A stretch of DNA of 64,000 nt from Betaproteobacteria bacterium (GCA_009919175.1 RGCL01000005.1:1-64000), one strand, 5' to 3'. Positions 33,738 through 42,931 are shown, numbered from the stretch's first letter. A program made the numbers and translations. The notes: generated from the sequence alone by a model not told the origin.

Positions 33738-34877
33738 TCAACCCAGGCCACGTACCGGCATGACGTGCACCCATTCGGGGTCGATGTCCAGCCAGAGCGA
33801 CTGCCCCACGCTGTAGGCCTGCCGTTGCTGGCCGCCGAGCATGAGCCGCACCTGAACACCTGGCAATCTGTCGACTTGGATCAAGGCCAGGGACATCTCG
33901 CCCAGGTGACGAATGTCATGGAGCATGGCCTGCGTTGTCCAAAGGCCAGGCTTGCTCTCCCGCGCCGAGCTGGCGGCATCGCGCACCGAGAGTCCATCGC
34001 CCTGGATGACCCAGTTCACGCGCTGCCCCGCCGCAATGCTTTTGCCCTTGTCCCTGACTTGGAGCACCAGGCCCTCTTGGGCATCGGGCTGGGGCAACCA
34101 TTCGATGCGGGCGGTGTGGGCTTGATCACCCGGCCCCAGCCAGCGGGCATGAAAGCGATTGTGAATGCCCACCAGATCGGCCACCCTGGCATTGCGCGGC
34201 GAGCGATGAATGTGCGCGGGCGAGCCTTCCTGAAGGATGTCGCCGCCATCCATCACCACCAGCTTGTCGGCCAGTTGGCGAGCTTCTTGCAGGTCGTGGG
34301 TCACCAGGATGATGGGAATGTTCAAGGTCTGACGACACTGCGCCAGCAACTCAAACAGGCTTTGACGGGTCAGCTGGTCCACCGCCGAAAACGGCTCATC
34401 GAGCAACAAAGCCTGGGGGTCGCGCACCAGCGCCCTGGCCAAGGCCACACGCTGCTGTTGCCCGCCCGAGAGTTGTTGGGGCTTGCGTTGCTGGTGAACG
34501 GCGTCGATGCCCACGCGCGCGAGCTGTGCGCTGGCTTTATCCCGTCGCTGTGCAAGGGGCAGATCCAGGAGTGCCAAGGCCACGTTGTCCAGCGCATCGA
34601 GGTGGGGCATGAGGGCATAGTTCTGAAACACCATGCCCACATGCCGCCGGGATGTGGGCATCCACTGCCCTGCCTGGGTATCACACCATACGGCGTTGCC
34701 GCATTGGATGCGGGCTTGTGCAGGCACCATCAAGCCGGCAATGACGCGCAAGAGGCTGGTTTTGCCTGCACCCGACGGACCGACCAGAGCCACCAATTGA
34801 CCAGGCTCGCAGCTGAAGCCACCGCGCAAGACCATGGGCGCAGGATGGTCCACCTGGACAAGGAGTGCGCCGCTCAT
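33738..34877 (-). CDS. modC: Molybdate ABC transporter ATP-binding protein ModC
   Basis: The 379-residue ATPase has Walker A GPSGAGKTSLL, the signature LSGGQQQRVALARAL and Walker B LLLDEPFSAVD, then a C-terminal region of about 150 residues in the place of the Mop/TOBE regulatory domain of ModC. It energises molybdate import through ModB. It overlaps the modB stop by four bases. Together with mobA and fdhD 12-15 kb away it gives this region a molybdenum theme. Confidence 0.88.
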   Translation of the reverse strand: MSGALLVQVDHPAPMVLRGGFSCEPGQLVALVGPSGAGKTSLLRVIAGLMVPAQARIQCGNAVWCDTQAGQWMPTSRRHVGMVFQNYALMPHLDALDNVALALLDLPLAQRRDKASAQLARVGIDAVHQQRKPQQLSGGQQQRVALARALVRDPQALLLDEPFSAVDQLTRQSLFELLAQCRQTLNIPIILVTHDLQEARQLADKLVVMDGGDILQEGSPAHIHRSPRNARVADLVGIHNRFHARWLGPGDQAHTARIEWLPQPDAQEGLVLQVRDKGKSIAAGQRVNWVIQGDGLSVRDAASSARESKPGLWTTQAMLHDIRHLGEMSLALIQVDRLPGVQVRLMLGGQQRQAYSVGQSLWLDIDPEWVHVMPVRGLG

Positions 34878-35551
34878 GAGACCTGACCTTTGCGCCGGAT
34901 GAAATAGGCCGTGGACACAAACGAGGCGGCCACCGCGATGAGGGACAACACCAGCAAGAGCAAGGCCATTTGATCGGCGCTGTGAATGTCCAGGGCCTGC
35001 ACGCGGTCGTAAATGGCAATGGCCATCGTCTTGGTTTCGCCGGGGATGCTGCCGCCCATCATGAGCACCACCCCAAACTCACCCAGCGTATGGACAAAGG
35101 TGAGCACCATGGCCGAGACCAGGCCAGGCCAGGCCAAGGGCAACTCCACGCGCAGAAAAGTCTGCCAGGGGCTCAGGCCACACACCGCAGCGGCCTCGGT
35201 GAGGTTGGCCGGGATGGCCTCGAAGGCGCGCTGAATGGGTTGGACCATGAAGGGCAGGTTGAACACCAGGGATGCGATGACCAGCCCCACAAAGTTGAAG
35301 CTCAGTTGTAGCCCCAGGGCATCGTTGGCCCAGCGGCCAAGCGGTGAAGCCCCGCCCAGCAGCATCAGCAGGTAGTAACCCAGGACTGTGGGAGGCAGGA
35401 CCAGGGGCAAGATCACCGCGGCCTCAATCCAGGCTTTGCCCTTGAATTGGTGCAAGGCCAACCATCGCCCCAGCACCAAGCCCAGGGGCAACAGCACCAG
35501 CAAGGTGACCGAGGCCAGCTTGACAGACAGAAATAGGGCTTGCCAATCCAT
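34874..35551 (-). CDS. modB: Molybdate ABC transporter permease ModB
   Basis: The 225-residue permease has five to six membrane helices and the EAA loop around EAAAVCGLSPWQTFLRVELP, followed by LGEFGVVLMMGGSIPGETKT, a motif typical of ModB and sulfate permeases. Position between modA and modC settles the assignment. It starts six bases after modA and overlaps modC by four. Confidence 0.9.
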   Translation of the reverse strand: MDWQALFLSVKLASVTLLVLLPLGLVLGRWLALHQFKGKAWIEAAVILPLVLPPTVLGYYLLMLLGGASPLGRWANDALGLQLSFNFVGLVIASLVFNLPFMVQPIQRAFEAIPANLTEAAAVCGLSPWQTFLRVELPLAWPGLVSAMVLTFVHTLGEFGVVLMMGGSIPGETKTMAIAIYDRVQALDIHSADQMALLLLVLSLIAVAASFVSTAYFIRRKGQVS

Positions 35552-35557
35552 GAAAGC

Positions 35558-36361
35558 TCAGGACCTGGGCAGGGCAAAGCCGTAGCGGCTCATCACTGCG
35601 AGCGCAGCGGGGGAAGACAAGTGATCGTAAAAGGCCTGGGCAGCAGCCGGCGGATTTTTGAGCAGCACCATGCGCTGGATCAGGGGCTGGTGCCACGACG
35701 GATCAACCAGGGCGAAGTCACCGATGGACTGAAGGGATGGTGCCAAGGCCAGCGAATGCGCGACGATGCCGCCCTGGGCAGAGCCGGACAAGGCAAATTG
35801 CGCGGCTTGCGAAACGTTTTCGCCATAAACCAGCTTGTCGACCATGGCCTCCCACAAGCCCGCATGCTTCAAGGCCTCGACAGAACGCTGACCATAGGGC
35901 GCATGTTCTGGGTTGGCAATCGCAAACCGCTTGATGCGGCCTTGCTGCAAAGCCAGTCGCACCCCCTTGAACGCCTCATCAACCTGAACGACTGCCCCTT
36001 TGGGCGCGATGAGGGCGAGCCGGCCATGGGCATAGACCTTGCCCTGATCCAGTGTTTTGCCCGTTTGCGCCAGCCGCAGGACAAAGGACTCGTCGGCTGA
36101 CATGAACACATGAAATGGGGCAGCCTGCAGCAACTGGGTATACAACAGCCCCGATGACCCAAAGACCAGCTTGAGCCGCTGACCGGTCTGCTTTTCATAA
36201 AGGCCAGCGAGTTCTTCGAGCGCAAACTTGAGGTCGGACGCTGCCGCTACGGTGATGCCGGGCGAAGGTTGTGCAAAACCAGGCGCAGCCGCCACCCAGG
36301 CCGCGACCAAGCTGGCTTTCAAGACCCTTCGACGTGAAGGTGCGGTGGAGCACTTGGCCAT
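35558..36361 (-). CDS. modA: Molybdate ABC transporter substrate-binding protein ModA
   Basis: The 267-residue periplasmic protein has a twin-arginine-like signal (SRRRVLKASLVAAW, cleavage near GFAQ) and the ModA sequence ITVAAASDLKFALEEL, then LVFGSSGLLYTQLLQAAPFHVFMSADE, whose serines bind the oxyanion. It selects molybdate or tungstate for ModBC. The ATG at 36361 is used; twenty upstream codons in frame have no signal character. It is divergent from the copper operon across about 97 bases. Confidence 0.9.
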   Translation of the reverse strand: MAKCSTAPSRRRVLKASLVAAWVAAAPGFAQPSPGITVAAASDLKFALEELAGLYEKQTGQRLKLVFGSSGLLYTQLLQAAPFHVFMSADESFVLRLAQTGKTLDQGKVYAHGRLALIAPKGAVVQVDEAFKGVRLALQQGRIKRFAIANPEHAPYGQRSVEALKHAGLWEAMVDKLVYGENVSQAAQFALSGSAQGGIVAHSLALAPSLQSIGDFALVDPSWHQPLIQRMVLLKNPPAAAQAFYDHLSSPAALAVMSRYGFALPRS

Positions 36362-36458
36362 GGAATCAATCAATGAATGGGTGCAGGAAATCCTAGCATC
36401 AACCCATGGGTGGCCTGGCACACAAGGCCTTAAGGGTGGCCTGTGCTAAGCTGAAAAA

Positions 36459-36917
36459 ATGAACTGTGTTGTTCGAGCCTGTTGGATTTGGGCGTTGGCC
36501 CTCGCGCTCCCTGTACAGGGCATGAGCGCCACCTTGATGCTGGGCTGCGAAAGCCACCACCAGGGCATGCAGCTGGTCCTGGCTGCACACCAAGCCACTG
36601 CCCACCTTGCTGCATCAAAGGCTCATGCCCATGTCCATGAACATGCAGCGGCACATGAGCACGATCACGTGCAGACTCCCACGCATGACATGCCCTTGGC
36701 CAGCACGGATGCAAAAGCCCCCCATGCCGCAAGTTGCAGCGCCTGCGCCATGTGCTGCTTGGTGCTGGCCTTGCCCATGCACTTTGCACTACCTGAGGCG
36801 CAAGCCCTGGCTCAACCCCCTCAGTCTGCGTCGCTTGATCCCCAGCCTGGCTGGGTTGCCCGCAGGCGCGCACAGTGCACGCCTGCGCACACGTCATTCG
36901 AATTTCGTGAGGTCCTC
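36459..36917 (+). CDS. His/Cys-rich small periplasmic protein (DUF2946/CopL-like), open into the next gene
   Basis: These 153 codons start MNCVVRACWIWALALALPV, a membrane or signal segment, followed by a histidine-rich stretch (HAHVHEHAAAHEHDHV, residues about 64-79) and the CxxCxxCC motif SCSACAMCCLVLALPM. The layout fits small DUF2946/CopL-like metal-binding proteins found ahead of copper efflux genes. There is no stop codon before the next gene: the frame continues without interruption into the TolC-like protein, whose own ATG and signal peptide begin at 36918. Either a stop was lost or both products arise from one frame. The end given is the last codon before that ATG. Confidence 0.6.
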
Positions 36918-38645
36918 ATGGTCTTCCCTTTTGTTGTTCGCCACGGCCTGATCCTGGGTGCTCTGGCCATTGCCTTGAGCGGGGCGCAAGCACATGCCCA
37001 AGCACAAGGCAAGGGCGACGCCAAACCCACAGCCCAACTGGCCGCGCCCCTGGATGCCCAAGCGCCCGTGCCTGATTTGCCTGCTTCGTCTGCCCTGGAT
37101 CAGTACAAGCGCTGGCGCGATGAAGAGCGCGTCCCATGGATGGATGCCAATCAAAGGGTCAACCAACTGGGCGGTTGGCGAAACTATGCCAAAGAGGCAA
37201 AGGATGCAACGCCGCCCGCAACAGCTTTGCCCGCCACGCCCGCCGCATCCTCGGTTGCGCGGCAACAACCCGATGCCCCAGCTTTGCCGCAGGGAACGCT
37301 TTCAGCCGTTCAACAACTCACGGCCAAGCACCTGCCTGACAAGACCGAGATCAGTTGGAGCCGAACACCCCAGGAGCAGGAGCGAGTGACTCAGCGCTTG
37401 AAGTCCCTGTTGTCTGAACCTTTGGGCATGGACGAAGCGATTCAAGTCGCCTTGCTCAACAACCAGGGGCTGCAAGCTGCCTATGCCGAGCTGGGCATCA
37501 GCGAAGCCCAACTCTTGCAGGCCAGCCGACTGCCCAATCCGGGCTTTGGCTTTGCCCAAAAGACGCGGGGCAATGAAGTGGAGCTGGAGCGAAGCTTTCA
37601 TTTCAACCTGTTGCGCTTGCTGACCTTGCCCTTGTCCCAGCGGGACCAGGCACGGCGGCTGGAGCACACGCAAGCCCTGGTGGCGATGCAGGTGCTGGAG
37701 CTCAGCGCCAACGTTCGCAAGGCCTGGGTGCAAGCCGTCGCAGCGCAGGAGTCGGTGCGCTATGGTCGCCAGGTCATGCAAGCAGCCGAGGCCAGCGCCG
37801 AGCTCGCCCGGCGCATGGCGCAGGTGGGCAACTTCAATGCCTTGCAATATGCCAGGGAAAAAAGCTTTCATGCCGATGCAGCCCTCAAGCTCGCACGCGC
37901 CGAACAACAGCAGCATGCCTCGCGCGAACGGCTGGTCCGTCTGCTGGGTCTGTGGGGCGATCAGCTGTCGTTCCAGTTGCCCCAGCGCCTGCCCGACCTG
38001 CCCAGCCAGCCCAAGGCATGGCCTGACCTGGAGCGTCAAGCCATGACCGAGCGGCTGGATGTGCGGGCAGCGCGTGCGGGGGCACAGGCCACCGCTCATC
38101 AGCTGGGGCTCACGCGAACCACCCGATTCATCAACGTGCTCGAGTGGGGACTGGTCAACAACACCGCCAACGATGCCCCCACCCAACGGGGTTGGGAGGT
38201 CACGGTGGAGCTGCCCTTGTTTGATTGGGGTCAGGCGCGTGTGGCCCGCGCCGAGTCCCTCTACATGCAGTCGCTGCACCGGGCTGCACAGACCGCCATT
38301 CAGGCCCGCTCTGAAGTGCGCGAGGCCTATGTGGCCTACCGATACGCCTGGGACATTGCCAAGCACCAGCGTGACGAGATCGTGCCGATCAAGTCCCGCA
38401 TTTCGGAAGAAAACCTGCTCCGCTACAACGGCATGCTGATTGGCGTTTTTGAATTGCTGGCCGATGCCCGTTCACAAATTGCCAGCGTGAACGCCGCAAT
38501 CGATGCCTTGCGCGACTTCTGGCAGGCGCAGGCCGACCTGGATTTGGCCATGGTGGGCAAACCCAGTCTGAGCCACCTCGGCAGCCTCACCTCTTCTACC
38601 GCAAGCTCCACCAGCACCCCCGATGCGGCGGGCGCGGGTCATTGA
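36918..38645 (+). CDS. TolC/CusC-family outer membrane protein
   Basis: The 575-residue protein begins with a signal peptide (VFPFVVRHGLILGALAIAL, cleavage near AQAHA) and has two repeats of long alpha-helical outer membrane efflux domains, for example AIQVALLNNQGLQAAYAELG and LDVRAARAGAQATAHQLGL. It would be the outer membrane part of a metal efflux or copper-handling system. The ATG has its own GTGAGG at six to seven bases. An insert of low complexity (proline/alanine-rich, about residues 95-120) precedes the helical domains. No CusA or CusB gene is in the window. It overlaps no downstream start but ends 20 bases before the copper oxidase ATG. Confidence 0.8.
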   Translation: MVFPFVVRHGLILGALAIALSGAQAHAQAQGKGDAKPTAQLAAPLDAQAPVPDLPASSALDQYKRWRDEERVPWMDANQRVNQLGGWRNYAKEAKDATPPATALPATPAASSVARQQPDAPALPQGTLSAVQQLTAKHLPDKTEISWSRTPQEQERVTQRLKSLLSEPLGMDEAIQVALLNNQGLQAAYAELGISEAQLLQASRLPNPGFGFAQKTRGNEVELERSFHFNLLRLLTLPLSQRDQARRLEHTQALVAMQVLELSANVRKAWVQAVAAQESVRYGRQVMQAAEASAELARRMAQVGNFNALQYAREKSFHADAALKLARAEQQQHASRERLVRLLGLWGDQLSFQLPQRLPDLPSQPKAWPDLERQAMTERLDVRAARAGAQATAHQLGLTRTTRFINVLEWGLVNNTANDAPTQRGWEVTVELPLFDWGQARVARAESLYMQSLHRAAQTAIQARSEVREAYVAYRYAWDIAKHQRDEIVPIKSRISEENLLRYNGMLIGVFELLADARSQIASVNAAIDALRDFWQAQADLDLAMVGKPSLSHLGSLTSSTASSTSTPDAAGAGH

Positions 38646-38665
38646 TCACAAAGGACAAGCACACC

Positions 38666-40090
38666 ATGTTTTCAAGAAGACATTTCATTGGCGGCTCCGG
38701 CATCATTGCCGCCGCAGTGACCGCCAGCACCGTGAGCAGGGTGGCCATGGCGGCCTTGCCCGAACCCGTCTTTCAGACCAAGCCCGACACCCAGGCGCCC
38801 TTGGTGCCCAACACAGGACGCCCCTACAACCCGGTGGTCACCCTCAATGGGTGGACTTTGCCTTGGCGCATGAACCGCGGGGTCAAGGAATTTCACCTGG
38901 TTGCCGAGCCGGTCGTGCGTGAAATGGCACCCGGCTTCAAGGCACACCTGTGGGGCTACAACGGCCAAAGTCCAGGTCCCACCATCGAGGTGGTCGAGGG
39001 GGACAGGGTTCGCATCTTTGTGACCAACCGCCTGGGCGAGTTGACCACGGTGCACTGGCACGGTCAGCGCTTGCCCAACGGCATGGATGGCGTGACCGGC
39101 CTCACCCAACCCGGTATCCCGCCCGGCAAGACCTATGTGTATGAATTCGAGGCGCGCCGCCCGGGCACCTTCATGTACCACCCCCATGCCGATGAAATGG
39201 TGCAAATGGCCATGGGCATGATGGGCTTGTGGATCACCCACCCCAAAGGCAAGCATGCGCTGATTGACGAGGTGGACCGTGACTTTTGCTTTTTGCTCAA
39301 CGCCTACGACATCGAGCCGGGCAGCGCCACCCCCAAAATCATGACCATGTTGGACTTCAACCTGTGGAGTTGGAACAGCCGCATCTTTCCTGGCATTGAC
39401 CCCCTGGTGGTGCGACTCGGGGACAAGGTTCGCATCCGTGTGGGCAACCTCACCATGACCAACCATCCCATCCATTTGCATGGCCATGAGTTTCAAATCA
39501 CGGGCACAGACGGTGGTCCAACGCCCAAGGCTGCGCGGCAATTCGAGGTCACGGCGGATGTGGCCGTGGGGCAGATGCGTCAACTGGATTTTTTGGCCGA
39601 CGAACCTGGCGACTGGGCTTTTCATTGCCACAAAAGCCATCACACCATGAATGCCATGGGTCACAACGTGCCCACCATGATTGGGGTGGACCATTCCGAT
39701 GTGGTCAAAAAGATCACCAACCTCATCCCCGATTACATGGTGATGGGCGAGCGCGGCATGAAGGACATGACCGAGATGGAGATGCCCCTGCCCGATAACA
39801 CGGCTTCCATGATGACGGGTCAAGGACCGTTTGGCGCCGTGGGCATGGGGGGCATGTTCAGTGTGCTCAAGGTGAGAAAAGACCAAAAGCGGGGGGATTA
39901 CAGCGATCCCGGCTGGTATGTTCACCCGCCTGGCAGCCAGGCCTATGAATTCACCGGCCAGTTGCCCGACCCCGCCCGCGCCAAGCCCGCTGCGGCCAAT
40001 GCCAAGCCGGGCACGCCCCCATCGGGCGGCGACATCGAGGTCAAGGTGCGCAAGCCCAACGCCGGTCACGGTGGTCATCAAGGCCATTGA
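38666..40090 (+). CDS. Multicopper oxidase (laccase-like, Tat-exported)
   Basis: The 474-residue enzyme has a twin-arginine signal (MFSRRHFIGGSG) and four copper-ligand clusters: HWHG (130-133), HPHAD (172-176), HPIHLHGHEF (267-276) and HCHKSHHTMNAMGH (320-333) with the type 1 cysteine C321. Ligand spacing is that of a blue multicopper oxidase, and the length suggests two cupredoxin domains plus linker. It probably oxidises Cu(I) in the periplasm as part of copper tolerance. The methionine-rich GMGGMFS tail and a His/Gly end (HGGHQGH) may bind copper. AAAGGA precedes the ATG; the frame is open to a TTG at 38642. Confidence 0.88.
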   Translation: MFSRRHFIGGSGIIAAAVTASTVSRVAMAALPEPVFQTKPDTQAPLVPNTGRPYNPVVTLNGWTLPWRMNRGVKEFHLVAEPVVREMAPGFKAHLWGYNGQSPGPTIEVVEGDRVRIFVTNRLGELTTVHWHGQRLPNGMDGVTGLTQPGIPPGKTYVYEFEARRPGTFMYHPHADEMVQMAMGMMGLWITHPKGKHALIDEVDRDFCFLLNAYDIEPGSATPKIMTMLDFNLWSWNSRIFPGIDPLVVRLGDKVRIRVGNLTMTNHPIHLHGHEFQITGTDGGPTPKAARQFEVTADVAVGQMRQLDFLADEPGDWAFHCHKSHHTMNAMGHNVPTMIGVDHSDVVKKITNLIPDYMVMGERGMKDMTEMEMPLPDNTASMMTGQGPFGAVGMGGMFSVLKVRKDQKRGDYSDPGWYVHPPGSQAYEFTGQLPDPARAKPAAANAKPGTPPSGGDIEVKVRKPNAGHGGHQGH

Positions 40091-40135
40091 AGCTCTCACT
40101 CCGCCAACCCTCTCTTTGATGCAACAGGACACACC

Positions 40136-40918
40136 ATGCACACCTCCTCTTCACCTCGACACACACTGACCCGCTGCCTCTGCCCTGTCATGGCGGCTGT
40201 GGCGCTCTTGCTGAGTCTGGGCTTTCAACCCATGGCTTTGGCGCATGACCCAGCGGCGCACTCGCATGCCAGCCACAACACAAAGCCAGAACAAATGGCT
40301 TGGGGAGTGGCCGGCCAAGCCAAGGCCGTCCAACGGACTGTCTCCTTCAGCATGGATGACAACATGCGCTTCACACCCCATCGCCTCACGGTGAAACTGG
40401 GTGAGACGCTCAGGATTCGAGTCCACAACAAGGGCAAGGCCATGCATGAGTTCGTCATAGGCACCCAGGCCGAGAACGCCCAACACGCCGAATTGATGGT
40501 GAAGTTCCCCAACATGCAGCACGATGCACCCTACATGGCTCATGTGCCCCCCGGTCAATCAGCCGACCTGATCTGGACCTTCAATCGCGCAGGGCAATTC
40601 GAATTTGCCTGCCTGATGGCCGGTCACTACCAGGCTGGGATGGTGGGCGTGATCGACGTGGTCGACGCCAGTGCCAACGCCAGCGCCAATACCAATGACA
40701 TGGCCGATGGCGAAGTGCGCCGCATCGACAAGGCCACGGGCAAGATCACGCTCAAGCACGGTGAGATCAAAAACCTGGACATGCCCAGCATGACCATGGT
40801 GTTCCAGGTCAAAGATCCCAGTGCATTGAACTCACTCAAAGTGGGCGACAAGGTGAAGTTCCGGGCAGAGCAATCGGGCGGTGTGTATGTGGTGACCACA
40901 ATGGAAATCGTGAAATGA
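40136..40918 (+). CDS. Cupredoxin-CusF fusion, periplasmic copper-binding protein
   Basis: The 260-residue exported protein has a signal peptide ending near ALAHD. A cupredoxin domain (about 65-178) has likely type 1 ligands H104, C159, H164 and M169. A CusF-like beta-barrel follows (about 190-260), with H208, M219 and M221 in the place of the CusF His-Met-Met copper site, and methionine (M216) where E. coli CusF has its stacking tryptophan. It would carry copper in the periplasm for the oxidase or an efflux pump. Low-complexity NASANTN joins the domains. The gene is last in the copper operon, 45 bases after the oxidase. Confidence 0.82.
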   Translation: MHTSSSPRHTLTRCLCPVMAAVALLLSLGFQPMALAHDPAAHSHASHNTKPEQMAWGVAGQAKAVQRTVSFSMDDNMRFTPHRLTVKLGETLRIRVHNKGKAMHEFVIGTQAENAQHAELMVKFPNMQHDAPYMAHVPPGQSADLIWTFNRAGQFEFACLMAGHYQAGMVGVIDVVDASANASANTNDMADGEVRRIDKATGKITLKHGEIKNLDMPSMTMVFQVKDPSALNSLKVGDKVKFRAEQSGGVYVVTTMEIVK

Positions 40919-41040
40919 ACGCCTGACTGAGCCAGGTCTGTGCAGAGGACGATGCGCCTGATCTACCCTCTCGGGGTCACCATGGCGCTTGACCGTGATG
41001 TCGTCTTGTATGGATGAAATTCAAATAAGAAAAGAAAAAA

Positions 41041-41055
41041 AGAGTCGTTTGTGAT
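41041..41055 (+). promoter_or_regulatory. AGTCGTTTGYGAT motif upstream of the broken sulfate-binding gene
   Basis: AGAGTCGTTTGTGAT lies 63 bases before the ATG at 41118, behind an A-rich run. A near-identical AGTCGTTTGCGAT lies upstream of the intact paralogue at 42824-42836. The shared motif may be a CysB-type or other sulfur-regulator site or promoter part; the regulator is not known from the sequence. Confidence 0.3.
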
Positions 41056-41117
41056 CCCGAGGTGCGCACTCAGAATCGGCGGCATTGTCAAAGCGACATT
41101 CACCTTTGGAGTCACTC

Positions 41118-41991
41118 ATGCCCCTGAAATCACGCACCTTTGGCCACTTGGCCATCGCATTGTTGAGCCTCTTCTCTCTGGCCAGCCAGGCGCAGGTGAA
41201 CCTGCTCAACGTCTCTTATGACCCCACCCGCGAGCTCTATGTCGAGTTCAACCAAGCGTTTGCCAAACACTGGAAAGCCAAGACCGGTCAGGATGTGATC
41301 GTCAAGCAGTCGCACGGCGGATCGGGCAAGCAGACCCGCTCCATCATCGATGGTCTGGATGCCGACGTGGCAACCTTGACGCTGGCGGGTGACACCGATG
41401 CTTTGCATGCCAACGGCCAATTGATCCCCAAGGATTGGCAAAAGCGCCTGCCCCACAACAGCTCGCCCTATACCTCCACCATTGTGCTGGTGGTGCGCGA
41501 AGGCAACCCCAAAGGCATCAAGGACTGGGATTTGTGAAAAACTCTATGACAACGTGCCCGTGCTGGACACGGGCGCGCGGGGCTCCTCAATCACCTTTGC
41601 TCAACGCGCCCAGGGCGATGTGTTCATCAGCTGGGAAAACGAGGCCTACCTGTTGGAGAAAGAGTTTGGCGCCAAGTTTGATGTGGTCATTCCGTCCTTG
41701 TCGGTGCTGGCGGAGCCAGCCGTGACCATCGTGGACAAAAACGTGGACAAGAAGGGCACGCGTGCGGTTGCACAGGCCTATCTTGAATACCTCTACAGCG
41801 ACGAAGGGCAAGACATTGCTGGCAAACACTTCTATCGTCCCATCTCAGCCAAAGCGCAGGCCAAATATGCCAAGCAATTCCCCAAGCTCAACCTGTTCAC
41901 GGTAGACCAGGCATTGGGTGGCTGGGCCAAGGCCAAGAAAGATCATTTCGCCGATGGGGCGAACTTTGACCAGATCTACACCAAGAAGTGA
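41118..41991 (+). pseudogene. Sulfate/thiosulfate-binding protein gene with internal deletion and frameshift
   Basis: The first part (41118-41537) encodes a signal peptide and the N-terminal half of a CysP/Sbp protein up to [10 protein letters not shown], then meets TGA. The second part, in another frame, resumes at [18 protein letters not shown] and continues to the normal end DQIYTKK at 41991. Compared with the intact paralogue at 42932, about 43 residues (the region DLTRPG... to ...AFE) are missing at the junction near 41533-41540. The net loss is not a multiple of three. The protein cannot fold normally. The two halves are well conserved otherwise, so the break is recent or an assembly fault. 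Confidence 0.85.
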
Positions 41992-42079
41992 AGCGCCCAC
42001 CAGGCCAGCTATAGTCCTGGCCTTGGCAAAAACCAAGTTCTGGCTTGCCCCATTGATCCCCTGTTTAAAGGAATGCTCC

Positions 42080-42673
42080 ATGTCTCTCCATGCGCTCAGC
42101 GACGCTGTCCTCGATCAACTCTTTCGTCAGGCACGCACCGTTCATGCCTTCAAACCCCAAGCTGTGTCCGATGACACCATTCATCAGCTGTATGACCTGC
42201 TCAAGTGGGGACCAACGGCCTTCAATGCACAGCCTGCCCGTTATGTCTTTGTGAAAAGCGAACAAGCCAAGGCCAAACTCATTCCTGCGCTCTCGCCCGG
42301 CAACGTGCCCCAGGTGCAAAGTGCGGCGGTGACGGTCATCGTGGCCTATGACACCCGCTTCGCCGAGCATCTGCCCACCCAGTTCCCTGGCTACGATGCA
42401 AAAGCCGTGTTCGATGCCAACCCCGGCATGGTCGAACCTGCGGCCTTTCGCAACAGCAGCTTGCAGGGCGCCTACCTGATCCTGGCCGCGCGCGCCTTGG
42501 GTCTGGACAGCGGCGCGATGTCCGGCTTCAACCCCCAAGCGGTGAACGAGGCTTTCTTTGCGGATGGCCGCTTCAAGGTCAACTTTCTTCTGAACATTGG
42601 CGTGGCCGATCCGGCTGGCATATACCCCCGCGCCCCTCGCTTGGCGTTTGAAGAAGCCGCTCAAATCGTCTGA
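42080..42673 (+). CDS. Malonic semialdehyde reductase RutE-like (nitroreductase family)
   Basis: The 197-residue FMN/NAD(P)H-dependent reductase matches RutE/HadB-type members of the nitroreductase family: RTVHAFKPQAVSDDTIHQLY near the start, LLKWGPTAFNAQPARYVFV, and the C-terminal RAPRLAFEEAAQIV. RutE reduces malonic semialdehyde to 3-hydroxypropionate in pyrimidine catabolism; no other rut gene is here, so the function may be different. AAAGGA precedes the ATG. The gene sits between the broken and intact sulfate-binding genes, an unrelated interruption of the sulfur cluster. Confidence 0.82.
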   Translation: MSLHALSDAVLDQLFRQARTVHAFKPQAVSDDTIHQLYDLLKWGPTAFNAQPARYVFVKSEQAKAKLIPALSPGNVPQVQSAAVTVIVAYDTRFAEHLPTQFPGYDAKAVFDANPGMVEPAAFRNSSLQGAYLILAARALGLDSGAMSGFNPQAVNEAFFADGRFKVNFLLNIGVADPAGIYPRAPRLAFEEAAQIV

Positions 42674-42823
42674 GTGGGTGTGCATCGGCCGTGACCCTGC
42701 TGGGGCAATGACCTTGAGTCCGGGTCAAGCCCTTCAGCGTCACGGCTTTCTCATGCCCACCCAGCGGGTGGAGCGAACATGACCCCGGCCTTCACTGTTT
42801 TCGTTATTAGCAAACAAGAATAA

Positions 42824-42836
42824 AGTCGTTTGCGAT
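42824..42836 (+). promoter_or_regulatory. AGTCGTTTGYGAT motif upstream of the intact sulfate-binding gene
   Basis: This motif matches the one at 41041-41055 and also follows an AT-rich run (TTAGCAAACAAGAATAA). It lies about 96 bases before the ATG at 42932, in a 258-base gap that holds no other gene. Conservation in front of two diverged paralogues supports a regulatory role. Confidence 0.3.
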
Positions 42837-42931
42837 GGAAGGACTGGCTTACACAATCGCGGCCATATCGTTTTTTTGAGCTGATCACCCATGGTGGTTG
42901 AGTCTCACCCTGAAACAGAAATGGCATCCAC

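Noticed and set aside
36421-36445. Near-inverted repeat CACAAGGCC/GGCCTGTG between modA and the copper operon
   Set aside because: The arms are imperfect, the spacing does not fit known CueR or ModE sites, and there is no second copy, so I do not call it an operator.
41118-41537. The N-terminal fragment of the sulfate-binding gene as a real 140-residue protein
   Set aside because: It ends inside a conserved domain, and its missing half follows directly in another frame, so it is a broken gene rather than a small protein.
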